Below, in pieces: positions 44,833 through 53,578 of a stretch of 64,000 nucleotides of DNA. Position numbers and translations under genes: made by a program. The stretch is from contig NZ_NSGJ01000008.1 in the NCBI RefSeq assembly GCF_002286775.1, positions 62,001-126,000 on the forward strand, read 5' to 3'. The notes under the pieces are model-generated. The model was not told where the DNA came from. It did not search any database and was given only the letters and a program-made list of their open reading frames with translations. Numbering within the stretch: position 1 is the first letter of the stretch; each line of letters opens with the position of its first letter. The stretch is from Myroides sp. N17-2. GTDB lineage: Bacteria > Bacteroidota > Bacteroidia > Flavobacteriales > Flavobacteriaceae.

Positions 44833-44905
44833 AGAATAAGTAGAGGCGGAATACTCTTGCATCTTATTACAGTTGGCCTTAATAAAAGTTATGGCGCAGT
44901 ATAAA

Positions 44906-44944
44906 ACAACGAAGCACCTTATATAAGGTGCTTCGTTGTTTTTA
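44906..44944. terminator. Bidirectional terminator between copy 2 and the DUF2007 gene
   Basis: AACAACGAAGCACCTTAT pairs with ATAAGGTGCTTCGTTGTT as one long perfect stem, with a T-run after. It overlaps the end of the minus-strand DUF2007 gene. Confidence 0.9.
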
Positions 44945-45160
44945 TTCGGTTAGGTCATTTTCCTTTAATAAAGCTTTTGCTTTTTCTAGGTTTTCTTCAT
45001 TGACAAGTACGTTTACAGCTTTGCCGAGTGCGCCATATCCTGCTCCTATAGCTGAATCAATATCATCTCTTATAATATAAGAAATATCGTTCTCTTCTAA
45101 AAGATTTCTTACAGCAAGTACCATCATTTCGCTACCTGCAAATAGTTTTTTGTGACTCAT
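44942..45160 (-). CDS. DUF2007 small protein
   Basis: A 72-residue cytosolic protein with K-L-F-A-G-S-E-M near the start and L-L-E-E-N-D-I near 20, then V-N-V-L-V near 50. This is a DUF2007-type ACT-like fold (putative signal-transducing protein). Function unknown. Confidence 0.8.
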   Translation of the reverse strand: MSHKKLFAGSEMMVLAVRNLLEENDISYIIRDDIDSAIGAGYGALGKAVNVLVNEENLEKAKALLKENDLTE

Positions 45161-45460
45161 AATTGTAATATTTATAACTAAGATATGACTTTTATTAAAA
45201 AGTAGTTTTAAGAATAGGTTAAAATTATTTTTAACACTTTTAATGGTTTGCTATTCAATAAAAAAGTATTATCTTAATAAAAGAATTAGAATTCTAAAGT
45301 AACATTGATGTATGTTGAAATACGAGATGAATTAAATAAGGATAATTTCATGTCAAAATAAAACATAGCATTTATGATGTATAATTTTAAAATGAAAAAC
45401 ACACCAAAGTGATAATGTAGGAAATTGTTATTTGGTTTAAGTTGATTTATTATTTAATAA
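45161..45460. other. AT-rich intergenic region
   Basis: I see no gene, repeat or hairpin in it beyond the promoters it must hold for the two divergent flanking genes. Confidence 0.35.
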
Positions 45461-45664
45461 ATGAAGACGCTTATGAAAATTGATGAAACCAAGGCATTTA
45501 GTGAATTGACAAGTATAGCACAGACAATAGCAAATAAGAGTGCCTCTAGAAAGCAGATATCTGAAGCTGTAGTAATCGTTAAAAATATTGGATACGAGAA
45601 GTGGGCTAGTATTACTAATCTCCCCCCATTATGGCATGGTATAGTTAAAGAGTTGACGGTTTAG
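45461..45664 (+). CDS. Small hypothetical protein, 67 aa
   Basis: A short helical, soluble protein that I do not recognise. It has no signal or membrane segment. The composition is that of a coding region (even use of residues and a clean start at ATG 45461 or 45473), and element R6 with a terminator follows its stop, as after other real genes here. The evidence for expression is therefore only contextual. Confidence 0.5.
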   Translation: MKTLMKIDETKAFSELTSIAQTIANKSASRKQISEAVVIVKNIGYEKWASITNLPPLWHGIVKELTV

Positions 45665-45679
45665 TAGACTCTTTAAAGT

Positions 45680-45842
45680 AGTGCTAAACTCAGTATTAGT
45701 ATTAGCCAAATACTAGAGAGTAATTCTGCTTCGTAGCTTCTTCATTAGCTCTAAAAGCATATTATAAAGTGCTTTAATCTAATGTAGATTTATATCGTAT
45801 AATTGCTTTTTGGTTATGTGTTTAGCACTTACTCTGAATAAA
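45680..45842 (+). repeat. Dispersed element R6
   Basis: The outer arms AGTGCTAAA (45680-45688) and TTTAGCACT (45821-45829) are perfect complements, and the interior has AGCCAAATACTAGAG, TTAGCTCTAAAAGCATAT and the TCGTATAATTG block. The arms differ completely from those of R1, R3, R4 and R7, yet still pair. It begins 15 bases after the stop of the 45461 gene and ends just before the terminator at 45849. Confidence 0.75.
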
Positions 45843-45848
45843 ATAGTT

Positions 45849-45883
45849 AAGACTTCATTCGAAAACGAGTGAGGTCTTTTTTG
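45849..45883 (+). terminator. Terminator after element R6
   Basis: AAGACTTCATTCG and CGAGTGAGGTCTT pair (with one G-T and one mismatch) around AAAA, followed by a T-run. Confidence 0.85.
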
Positions 45884-46225
45884 TTTATATAAGATTAATG
45901 AGATAAAAGTATCCTTTTTGGATAAAAGTTGAATATAGTATTCTTAGCATAGTTAGTCTTATAATGGCTTATTCGGATAAACTTTAGTTGATATAGTGAT
46001 AAAGAGTGAATATGGCGATTATATTTTACTTCCGTTTTCTGTAATATTATCAAGATATATTGTCAGATTAATGCATTTTTTTACTCGAAATAATAGAGAA
46101 GTATTACCGTAATGATCTATGAGAGGTATATTTTTTAATTATATAGTTTTTGTAAATTTTGTGAAAATTTTATTATAAGTTTGTTAGGTATTATTGTGGA
46201 TTTTGTGTTGTTATTATTTAAAACA
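45884..46225. other. AT-rich region upstream of the ter operon
   Basis: No gene is seen. It is low in GC and contains A/T-runs that could favour bending. Confidence 0.35.
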
Positions 46226-46241
46226 TTGACAAATGTTGACA
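46226..46241 (+). promoter_or_regulatory. Double TTGACA motif upstream of the ter operon
   Basis: TTGACA occurs twice, 10 bases apart, 40-55 bases before the first terD start, beside the partial dyad ACATT-GACA-AATGT. It could be a promoter element or a binding site for a regulator. The downstream minus-7 box is not clear (TACTTGTTG at best). Confidence 0.4.
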
Positions 46242-46280
46242 ATTTTTACTTGTTGTGAAATGAATTAAAAAAATAAAGAA

Positions 46281-46856
46281 ATGGCGATTAATTTAGTAAA
46301 GGGTCAAAAGATTGACATTGGGTTAAACAATTTAACTATCGGATTAGGATGGGATCCTAATGAAGGAACAGGTCACGATTTTGACTTAGATGCATCAGCG
46401 ATTATGATCGATGGGCAACGTAAGTTAGTAACAGAGGAATACTTTGTTTTTTACAATAATTTAAAATCTCCTGATGGGGCATTAACTCACACAGGTGATG
46501 ATCCTTCTGGAAATAGCAGTGATGGTGATGATGACGAAGCTATCGTTGTTGATTTAAGTAAAGTAGATAGCCGTGTAGAGGAAATCTTATTTGTTGTGAC
46601 AATAGAAGGATTTAAAGAGCGTAGACAAAACTTCGGTCAAGTTAGAAACTCATATATCCGCATCGTAGATAATAATACAAGAGAAGAGATTGCGAAGTAT
46701 GAATTAGATGAAGATTTCTCTATAGAGACAGGTATAGAATTCGGTAGATTATATAAACGAAACGGTGGATGGAAGTTTGAGGCTTCAGGTATAGGTTATC
46801 AGGCAGATTTAGGCTTCTTCTTAGAGAAGTATTACAGTGGAACGATTATTAAATAA
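46281..46856 (+). CDS. terD: TerD-family stress protein, first
   Basis: A 191-residue TerD protein, calcium-binding in characterised relatives and required for tellurite and other stress resistance. It shows G-L-G-W-D-P-N-E near residues 21-28, the Ca ligand run D-F-D-L-D-A-S-A at 33-40, S-P-D-G-A-L-T-H-T-G-D near 65-76, an acidic D-G-D-D-D-E loop and N-F-G-Q-V-R-N near 120. It opens a tight operon, since the next gene starts 13 bases after its stop. Confidence 0.94.
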   Translation: MAINLVKGQKIDIGLNNLTIGLGWDPNEGTGHDFDLDASAIMIDGQRKLVTEEYFVFYNNLKSPDGALTHTGDDPSGNSSDGDDDEAIVVDLSKVDSRVEEILFVVTIEGFKERRQNFGQVRNSYIRIVDNNTREEIAKYELDEDFSIETGIEFGRLYKRNGGWKFEASGIGYQADLGFFLEKYYSGTIIK

Positions 46857-46869
46857 AACATAATAAAAA

Positions 46870-47550
46870 ATGGCTATTAATTTACAGAAAGGTCAAAAAA
46901 TTGACCTAAGAAAAGAATCTGGAGAATCACTTGTTAATTTTTGTATGGGAGTTAACTGGGGAGCAATCGAAACTACTAAATCAGGACTATTTGGTTTTGG
47001 AACTAAAAAAGTTGTAGAGGATGTAGATTTAGATTTAAGTTGTATTATGCTTGATGCAACAGGTAATATAGTTGATTGGTTATATTCTCCGGATTATAAC
47101 GCTTGGTTATCTAAGAATAACATTCCTCTAGGAAAATTACAGTCTTACGATGGAGCTCTTCGCCACAGTGGTGATGACCGTCAGGGAGATGTGGGAGGAG
47201 ATGATGGATTAGATAATGAAGTTATCACTGTAGATTTGAGTAAAGTTAATTCAAATGTAGAAAAGATTTATTTCTTCATTAATATTTATTTAAATCAAGG
47301 ACAGAACTTCGACTTTGCTCAAATACCATTTGCTAAAATCAGAATGTACGAGGGAACTCCATCACGTGTGAACAGTGTATTCTCTAACTATGATATCGTT
47401 ACGGATAGTAACTATAGAGGGAAGAGAGCAATTATCTTAGCTAAATTATACAAGAAAAACGGAGAATGGAAGTTCGACGCTATCGGAGATGCTACTGATG
47501 ATAACATGTTCGTACATACTATCGATAGAATTTCTAAAGATTATAAATAG
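46870..47550 (+). CDS. terD: TerD-family protein, second and divergent, with an insertion
   Basis: A 226-residue relative with the same begin (A-I-N-L-Q-K-G-Q-K) and Ca-ligand core D-V-D-L-D-L-S-C near 56-63. It carries about 20 extra residues before it (L-F-G-F-G-T-K-K) and a longer loop with W-L-Y-S-P-D-Y. Divergent members of this kind accompany TerD in Ter operons. The changes probably alter partner choice, but I cannot say how. Confidence 0.88.
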   Translation: MAINLQKGQKIDLRKESGESLVNFCMGVNWGAIETTKSGLFGFGTKKVVEDVDLDLSCIMLDATGNIVDWLYSPDYNAWLSKNNIPLGKLQSYDGALRHSGDDRQGDVGGDDGLDNEVITVDLSKVNSNVEKIYFFINIYLNQGQNFDFAQIPFAKIRMYEGTPSRVNSVFSNYDIVTDSNYRGKRAIILAKLYKKNGEWKFDAIGDATDDNMFVHTIDRISKDYK

Positions 47551-47553
47551 AAT

Positions 47554-48201
47554 ATGGATATAGATTCTAGATCGTATAAGCATTATTCTTTTGATTTATG
47601 GTTAACCTTGTTTCGTTCACATCCTGAATTTAAAGCTAAGAGAGCTCATCTGTTTAGGGATTTCTTTTGTATAAAAGAGTCTATAGAGGAGGTTGTTAAA
47701 GTTTTGAGACACTATGATGTGTTGTGTAATAAGATCAATGAGACCACAGGTGGTAATATGGATACTTACGAGATGTATCTTCTGATACTAGGAAGGTTCG
47801 ATATACAGCCAAGTCAACAAGAATTAGAATTGTTCTATGTAGAATCAGAAAAGTTGTTTTTTAATTATCCTCCTGTATTACTTAATCATTTTGTATCTGC
47901 GGATTTTTTAGCATTAAAGAATCGCGGCTGTACGCTGAATGTATTAAGTAATACTGGTTTTATCAAAGGGAGGACAATTAAAAAGTATTTAGAAGAGATT
48001 GGAATGCTTCAATATTTTGACTTTTTAATTTTTTCTGATGAAGTAGATCTATCTAAGCCAAACCCTAAGATTTTTAAGTTGGTTCGGGATCAAGTTAACC
48101 CTACTGTTATGAATAAGGAGATTATTCATATCGGGGATAACGAGGTGTCGGATTATCAAGGAGCTTTAGGAGCAGGGTTTAGTGCATATTTAATTAAATG
48201 A
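47554..48201 (+). CDS. HAD-superfamily hydrolase with altered motif I
   Basis: A 215-residue HAD protein. Motif I reads S-F-D-L-W-L-T-L (Asp14, Trp16, Thr18), keeping the nucleophile Asp but replacing the second Asp of D-x-D-x-T. Motif II is L-S-N-T-G near 133, motif III has Lys in S-K-P-N-P-K near 170, and motif IV is H-I-G-D-N-E-V-S-D near 195. The missing general-acid Asp suggests slow hydrolysis or another chemistry. It lies three bases after terD-2 and overlaps the phosphoribosyltransferase by four, so the two enzymes probably act in one pathway. Confidence 0.88.
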   Translation: MDIDSRSYKHYSFDLWLTLFRSHPEFKAKRAHLFRDFFCIKESIEEVVKVLRHYDVLCNKINETTGGNMDTYEMYLLILGRFDIQPSQQELELFYVESEKLFFNYPPVLLNHFVSADFLALKNRGCTLNVLSNTGFIKGRTIKKYLEEIGMLQYFDFLIFSDEVDLSKPNPKIFKLVRDQVNPTVMNKEIIHIGDNEVSDYQGALGAGFSAYLIK

Positions 48202-49007
48202 TGATTAGTAGATACAGTTTACACAAAATAGATAATAACGAACAGTTTACATTTAGTCCATCGGATTATAGTGTTTTTAAGTTTGGGAATGTTCGCGTAG
48301 CAGAGCAGTTTGCTAAAGAACTTTTTGAAGGTTTTATAAAAGAATATGCTGATCAATTAATGACAGAGGAGATTTATATATTTCCTAGTCCATATATGGC
48401 TATTCCGACTGCGTCAAACTACCTGTGTTATTATTTTAAAATAGAGTTAGATCGGTATTTATTCTTAAAAGGGCATAGTTCGTCTAAATTGGGTAAAATA
48501 CACCGAAAACAAACATATACAATAGATTACGGAAATCTATCATTCGAAGATAGAAAGAATTTAATAGCAAATGATACTTATTATATCGACAGGGAGCTGT
48601 TGAAAAATAAGCTATGTGTGTTTTTAGATGATATTAAGATAACAGGAAGTCACGAGTACACCGTTAAGAAGATTCTTAATGAATATGATGTACAAGGGAA
48701 CTTCTTTTTTCTGTATTATGCTGAAGTGGTCAATCTAGATTTAGATCCGAAGATAGAGAACTTCTTTAATTACTATACCATAGCAGATGAAAAGTCATTG
48801 ATAGAATTAGTGAACTCAAACAACTTTAAATTCAATACACGTGTGGTTAAATACATACTTAATCTGGCAGAAGATCAGTTTACTTATGTGTTTAATAACA
48901 TAGCAGAGGAGAAGAAAAAGAAGCTTTTTGACTTGGCTATAAGCAATGATTATCATCAAATAGAAGAGTATCAAACAAATTTAAAAAAACTTTATTATGG
49001 CAATTAA
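48198..49007 (+). CDS. Phosphoribosyltransferase-like protein of the Ter operon
   Basis: A 269-residue protein with the PRPP-binding signature V-F-L-D-D-I-K-I-T-G-S at 141-151 of type I phosphoribosyltransferases. The flexible-loop part is less clear. It overlaps the HAD gene (ATGA) and the third terD (11 bases). PRTase plus HAD pairs in Ter loci have been proposed to make a small nucleotide-like molecule in stress; that role here is inference. No base substrate can be read. Confidence 0.85.
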   Translation: MMISRYSLHKIDNNEQFTFSPSDYSVFKFGNVRVAEQFAKELFEGFIKEYADQLMTEEIYIFPSPYMAIPTASNYLCYYFKIELDRYLFLKGHSSSKLGKIHRKQTYTIDYGNLSFEDRKNLIANDTYYIDRELLKNKLCVFLDDIKITGSHEYTVKKILNEYDVQGNFFFLYYAEVVNLDLDPKIENFFNYYTIADEKSLIELVNSNNFKFNTRVVKYILNLAEDQFTYVFNNIAEEKKKKLFDLAISNDYHQIEEYQTNLKKLYYGN

Positions 49008-49551
49008 CTTACAAAAGGGGCAAAGACAAAATATTAATGCTCCTAAATTTACAATAGGTTTAGGATGGGATGTGAATGAAACATCTACAGGTGGTGCATT
49101 TGATTTAGATGCATCTGTGTTTTTATTAGGAGAGAATAAAAAGTTAGTATCAGATAGTCACTTTATTTTTTATAATAACCTAAAGAGCCCTGATGGATCA
49201 GTAATTCACACAGGAGATAACTTGACAGGAGATGGTGACGGAGATGATGAACAAATCAATATTGATTTAACTAAAATCGACTCAGCTGTAAATGAAATTA
49301 TTGTAGTAGTAACTATTCACGAAGCTGAATCAAGAAAACAAAACTTCGGACAAGTAAGAAACTCATTTATCCGTGTGGTAGATTCAGGAAGTCAAGAAGA
49401 GTTGTTGAAATATGAATTAGATGAGGATTTCTCAATCGAAACAGCTGTTGAATTCGGTAGACTTTATGAGAGAAATGGAGAATGGAAGTTCGAAGCTGTT
49501 GGAAGTGGACAACGCGATGGACTAGGTGCTTATGTAGAGAAATTTCAATAA
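48997..49551 (+). CDS. terD: TerD-family stress protein, third
   Basis: A 184-residue TerD close to the first copy: G-L-G-W-D-V-N-E, A-F-D-L-D-A-S-V near 32-39, S-P-D-G-S-V-I-H-T-G-D and N-F-G-Q-V-R-N. Its start lies inside the end of the PRTase gene, so translation is coupled. Three TerD genes in one operon are common in large Ter loci. Confidence 0.93.
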   Translation: MAINLQKGQRQNINAPKFTIGLGWDVNETSTGGAFDLDASVFLLGENKKLVSDSHFIFYNNLKSPDGSVIHTGDNLTGDGDGDDEQINIDLTKIDSAVNEIIVVVTIHEAESRKQNFGQVRNSFIRVVDSGSQEELLKYELDEDFSIETAVEFGRLYERNGEWKFEAVGSGQRDGLGAYVEKFQ

Positions 49552-49563
49552 AACAATAACCTT

Positions 49564-50643
49564 ATGAGTATGGATAAGCAAGAGTTAATATTGATAGATA
49601 AGGAGGGCAATGTAGCATTAGATACTTTAGCAACTGTAGATACGAGTGAGTATGAAATAGTGGCTAACTCTATAGATGAGAGTAATCCAAACTCTATCTT
49701 AAACTACGGGTCTGAGTTACAAGCTAGTTTAGCGAATCAGAGTGATTCTTTCTTAAGCAATGTACGTCGCTCTAATTCAGGAGAAGTAGGAGAGTTGATT
49801 AATGGACTGTTAATCGAACTTAACTATGTGGATGTGGATGAGTTACAAAATAATAAAGTAAGAGGATTCTTGAGAAGGTTGCCTTTTATGAAAAAGATTG
49901 TAACAGAAGTAGAGAACTTATTCGCTAAGTATGATAAAATCGTTAATAATATAGATTCTATCTCACATAAAGTAAATGCAGGTATCATTAATTCTGCTAA
50001 GGATAATGCAGTCTTACAGACTATATTTGAGTCTAATGTGCAGTCTTTGAAAGATTTAGAAAAGTATATCATAGCAGGAACTATGCGCTTAGAGCGTTCT
50101 CGTGCAGAGTTAATGGAAATGGAAGTTAAGCCTGATCAACATCAAGATTATGAGATCTCAGATAAGAGAGATTTTGTGAATCGATTAGATCGCAGACTTG
50201 CTGACTTAAAGGTAGTACGTATTATTATCCTTCAGTCTCTACCACAGGTAAGATTAGTTCAGAGTAATAATATCTCTATAGCAGAGAAGGCGCAGACTAT
50301 CCTGACTACTACATTACCTGTGTGGAAGAATCAGTTAACGTTAGCTGTAGCAATGCATAGACAACAACAGCACATCGAAGTGCAGCAAAAAATATCTTCT
50401 ACAACAGAAGAAATTTTACGTAAAAATGCAGAGCGTTTAGGGCAAAATAGTCGTCAAGTAGCACAAGCTAATGAAAAGACTATAGTATCTGTGGAAACAT
50501 TAAGAGCAACGACTACGTCTCTAATCAACACATTAAATGATGTGAAAAAGATACAGACTGAAGGGGCACTTAGTAGAAAACAATTAGATACTGACTTGCA
50601 GAAATTAGAAACTGAATTAAGAAATAATTTAAAAAATTCATAG
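49564..50643 (+). CDS. telA: TelA/KlaA-type toxic anion resistance protein
   Basis: A 359-residue mostly helical protein of the toxic-anion-resistance (TelA) family, with N-terminal disorder, G-F-L-R-R-L-P-F near residue 103 and long coiled helices to the end. Members link to tellurite and bacteriocin resistance and to TerD proteins; their activity is unknown. It lies 12 bases after terD-3 and 6 before the next gene. Confidence 0.9.
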   Translation: MSMDKQELILIDKEGNVALDTLATVDTSEYEIVANSIDESNPNSILNYGSELQASLANQSDSFLSNVRRSNSGEVGELINGLLIELNYVDVDELQNNKVRGFLRRLPFMKKIVTEVENLFAKYDKIVNNIDSISHKVNAGIINSAKDNAVLQTIFESNVQSLKDLEKYIIAGTMRLERSRAELMEMEVKPDQHQDYEISDKRDFVNRLDRRLADLKVVRIIILQSLPQVRLVQSNNISIAEKAQTILTTTLPVWKNQLTLAVAMHRQQQHIEVQQKISSTTEEILRKNAERLGQNSRQVAQANEKTIVSVETLRATTTSLINTLNDVKKIQTEGALSRKQLDTDLQKLETELRNNLKNS

Positions 50644-50649
50644 GTTAAT

Positions 50650-51615
50650 TTGTTGGATCAAAAAGATTTAATATTAAGAGATAGTCAAAGAAGAATCGTA
50701 AGATTAAAGCTTCTTAGCAATTTCTATAAACAATCCGATTTGATTAGCATCTTCATAAAAACAGAGTTAGTACATTCTATTTTTAAGGATAATGAAGACG
50801 ATTTGTTGGATTACAATAAACTAGAGCTTTTTCATCTTCAGTTTACAGATAGTTTACTTGAATTGTTAACTAAGATAAAGAGACGTAAGGAAGCACAGAT
50901 TGTCTTAAATCTAAAAGAAATAGAAGTGAATAATAAGTTTATCAGTAGATATGGACAGATAAATAGAACAGAGAATGACTTTGATACAGAACGCAAGTTT
51001 TACAGTGCTAGAGTAGGTCAGTATCTATCTGATATATATGAGAGATTAACAGGTGTAGAAGTAAGTAATACAGTAGAGGATCCTTCTTCTTTTTCGGGAA
51101 TGTACGGGAGTAATTATTATCATGATGTAGATAGTAACTCTTATTTTGAGAGAGAAGAAGGACTCCGCTTCTATGAGTACGAGGGTATTCAGATAGAGAG
51201 CCGTTTAATCGGAAGACTGAATATCAATGGTTTTAAAGTACGTTTTATTTGCGGATATGCATATGGTCGAGATTACTATGAGTTGTTTCAAATCTTTCAG
51301 AGTGATGATGAGTTTATTTACGATGTTCAAGCTAAGGTGTTTTATTTTTTAGAAGAATCAAAAGGAGAGTTATTAGATAAAACTCATAATAGATTAAAAA
51401 ATGATATCGTACAGGACTTGACCATTAAAAATGAGAAGCTTGTATTAGATAATAAAAAGGCACGAGAATATTTGCCTATAGAAGTTCTCGATGTGATTAA
51501 AAAATATAGGGAGACATTAGATAATATTAATTTTTTAAGTAATTCATTTTCAGTTGATGAAGAGACGAATATACTTAAAGCAATGCTTAATCTTAATCTA
51601 GATGGAAGTATGTAG
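50650..51615 (+). CDS. Ter-operon hypothetical protein, 321 aa, TTG start
   Basis: I recognise no family. It is a soluble protein, mostly helical, with acidic and Tyr/Asp-rich stretches in the middle (about 150-180) and no signal. No ATG is near the beginning: the frame opens with TTG TTG GAT CAA, and the next in-frame ATG is far inside. Translation therefore likely begins at one of the TTG codons, coupled to telA six bases upstream. Element R7 follows its stop. Confidence 0.75.
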   Translation: MLDQKDLILRDSQRRIVRLKLLSNFYKQSDLISIFIKTELVHSIFKDNEDDLLDYNKLELFHLQFTDSLLELLTKIKRRKEAQIVLNLKEIEVNNKFISRYGQINRTENDFDTERKFYSARVGQYLSDIYERLTGVEVSNTVEDPSSFSGMYGSNYYHDVDSNSYFEREEGLRFYEYEGIQIESRLIGRLNINGFKVRFICGYAYGRDYYELFQIFQSDDEFIYDVQAKVFYFLEESKGELLDKTHNRLKNDIVQDLTIKNEKLVLDNKKAREYLPIEVLDVIKKYRETLDNINFLSNSFSVDEETNILKAMLNLNLDGSM

Positions 51616-51631
51616 ATTAGGTAAGGTTATT

Positions 51632-51782
51632 CTTAAATCTGCAACTACCTTTTACTGCGAAAGAATTCTACTTTACATAGCTTCAATTAGCTCTGAAACC
51701 ATACTAATGTATGCTTTAATCGCTAATCTTACTCTGTTTTGTATAATTTCATTCTCGTTTAAACGTTATCTGCAGATTTAAG
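51632..51782 (+). repeat. Dispersed element R7
   Basis: A 151-bp copy with perfect 12-bp ends CTTAAATCTGCA (51632-51643) and TGCAGATTTAAG (51771-51782). The interior matches R3 and R4. It starts 16 bases after the stop of the 321-aa gene and sits inside the Ter locus, splitting it into two transcription groups or forming part of the leader of the vWA genes. No terminator follows, unlike R1, R3, R4 and R6. Confidence 0.9.
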
Positions 51783-51815
51783 GTTTTAGCAAATGTATTT
51801 ATACTGTAACAAATT

Positions 51816-52454
51816 ATGAATAGAAGATTACTAGCGTATTTTTTATTAGATACATCAGGTTCTATGCATGGAGAACCTATACAAGCACTAAATAATGGAT
51901 TTAATGGTCTTATCAATATGCTTCGTACAGATCCTCAAGCGATGGAATCACTGTGTCTTAGCGTAGTGACATTTAATAGAGAAGTGGAGAACATAGTGCC
52001 ATTGATTGAGTTAAATAACTATCAACCGATAGAGATAAGTTGCCCACAGAGTGGACCGACACATACAGGAGAAGGGCTAGAGATGGTCTATAACCTTGTA
52101 GAAAAAGAATTAATTAAAGGAACGACAAGTCAAAAAGGAGATTGGAAACCGCTGTTATTTATATTTACAGATGGTAAACCTTCAGATTTGATGAAGTATA
52201 GAGCCTTTATTCCTAAAATAAAAGAGCTAGATTTCGGTGTTATCGTAGGATGTGCTGCCGGTCCTAAGGCAGAGGTTTCTTTCTTACATGAGTTGACTTC
52301 TAATGTAGTCAAACTTGATACAACAGACGCTAGTACATTATCTTCTTTCTTTAAGTGGGTGAGTTCATCAATAGAGATGGGTAATAAATCACAAGGAACA
52401 GGAGAATCATTAACTCTACCGACACCACCATCAGAGTTGAACTTTAATTTTTAA
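51816..52454 (+). CDS. vWA-domain protein of the TerY type, first
   Basis: A 212-residue von Willebrand A protein that fills most of the chain. The metal-ion site D-T-S-G-S is at the start (residues 13-17, L-L-D-T-S-G-S-M), a T-x-T-G loop T-H-T-G-E-G is near 89 and F-T-D-G-K-P is near 119. TerY proteins pair with PP2C and kinase genes as here. It has no signal, so it is cytosolic. Confidence 0.92.
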   Translation: MNRRLLAYFLLDTSGSMHGEPIQALNNGFNGLINMLRTDPQAMESLCLSVVTFNREVENIVPLIELNNYQPIEISCPQSGPTHTGEGLEMVYNLVEKELIKGTTSQKGDWKPLLFIFTDGKPSDLMKYRAFIPKIKELDFGVIVGCAAGPKAEVSFLHELTSNVVKLDTTDASTLSSFFKWVSSSIEMGNKSQGTGESLTLPTPPSELNFNF

Positions 52455-52527
52455 TTACATCTACGGCCTGTATTTTATCACAGTGATTAATGAGAGAAAT
52501 ACAGTATATGTTTGATATTTTGTAAAT

Positions 52528-53577
52528 ATGAGAAGACTACCGATTTATTTTTTAATTGATATATCAGAATCAATGGTTGGTGACCCTATAGAACAAGTTC
52601 AAGAAGGGATTGCTACAATTATTAAAGAGCTAAAAACGGATCCGTATGCGTTAGAGACGGTGTCGATATGTATAATAGGTTTTGCAGGGAAAAGTGCTAT
52701 CATTACCCCATTACAAGAGGTGATTACGTTCTATCCACCAAAAATACCAATAGGAAGTGGTACTTCATTATCACAGGGATTTGAAACCTTGATGCAATCA
52801 TTTGATAATGATTTGGTCACTACTACCTATGATCGCAAAGGAGATTGGAAGCCTGTCGTGTTTTTGTTTACAGATGGAATACCTACTGATAGTACGGATA
52901 TTACAGCAAGAACAATAGATAAGTGGAATACTAATTATAGAAATAAATGTAGTTTAGTAGCTATATCTATTGGTGAAAACACGAATTATAATTTGCTAGG
53001 TAAACTTACAGAGCATGTATTACAATTTAATAATACTAATTCAGAATCATATAATACTTTCTTTAATTGGGTAACAGCTTCTATTAAAGCTACAAGTGTC
53101 AATGTGAATGCTAATGTAGATTCTATCGACCTGAGTAAGGTAAATTCGCAAGTAGTGGAAAAGATAGATTTATCTAAGAATCACTCTGTTTCTGATGATC
53201 AATTTGTTGTCATTAATGGAAAGTGTTCTAAGACAGAGAAACTATATTTAATAAAGTTTAAGAGAGAGTTTTCAGATTCAGGGTTTTGGGGATTGCAGTC
53301 AAAAAACTATATCGCTGAAGGAGCCTTTAGAATAGATGAAAGTAGTTATAAGCAGTTCTCTACGGATAGAGATTATTCCTTAAAGGTATCTTCTCAGGAA
53401 TTAAGAGGTAACCCAAGTTGCCCTTGTTGTGGTAATAATTATGCTCTAGCTACCTGTGCCTGTGGAGGTGTTCACTGTTTATCAGGAGATGGGTATAATG
53501 TATGCCCATGGTGTGGTAATGAAGGGCACTATGGTATGTCTGATTCGGACTTTGATATCAATAGAACATTAGGATAG
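52528..53577 (+). CDS. vWA-domain protein of the TerY type with a C-terminal zinc ribbon
   Basis: A 349-residue protein. The vWA domain (about 1-200) has the metal site L-I-D-I-S-E-S-M, S-G-T-S-L-S-Q-G near 79-86 and F-T-D-G-I-P near 112. The C-terminus has C-P-C-C-G and C-P-W-C-G pairs with a C-A-C-G-G-V-H-C between, enough ligands for one or two zinc sites. It lies one base before the PP2C gene (stop at 53575-53577, start at 53579). Confidence 0.9.
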   Translation: MRRLPIYFLIDISESMVGDPIEQVQEGIATIIKELKTDPYALETVSICIIGFAGKSAIITPLQEVITFYPPKIPIGSGTSLSQGFETLMQSFDNDLVTTTYDRKGDWKPVVFLFTDGIPTDSTDITARTIDKWNTNYRNKCSLVAISIGENTNYNLLGKLTEHVLQFNNTNSESYNTFFNWVTASIKATSVNVNANVDSIDLSKVNSQVVEKIDLSKNHSVSDDQFVVINGKCSKTEKLYLIKFKREFSDSGFWGLQSKNYIAEGAFRIDESSYKQFSTDRDYSLKVSSQELRGNPSCPCCGNNYALATCACGGVHCLSGDGYNVCPWCGNEGHYGMSDSDFDINRTLG

Positions 53578-53578
53578 T

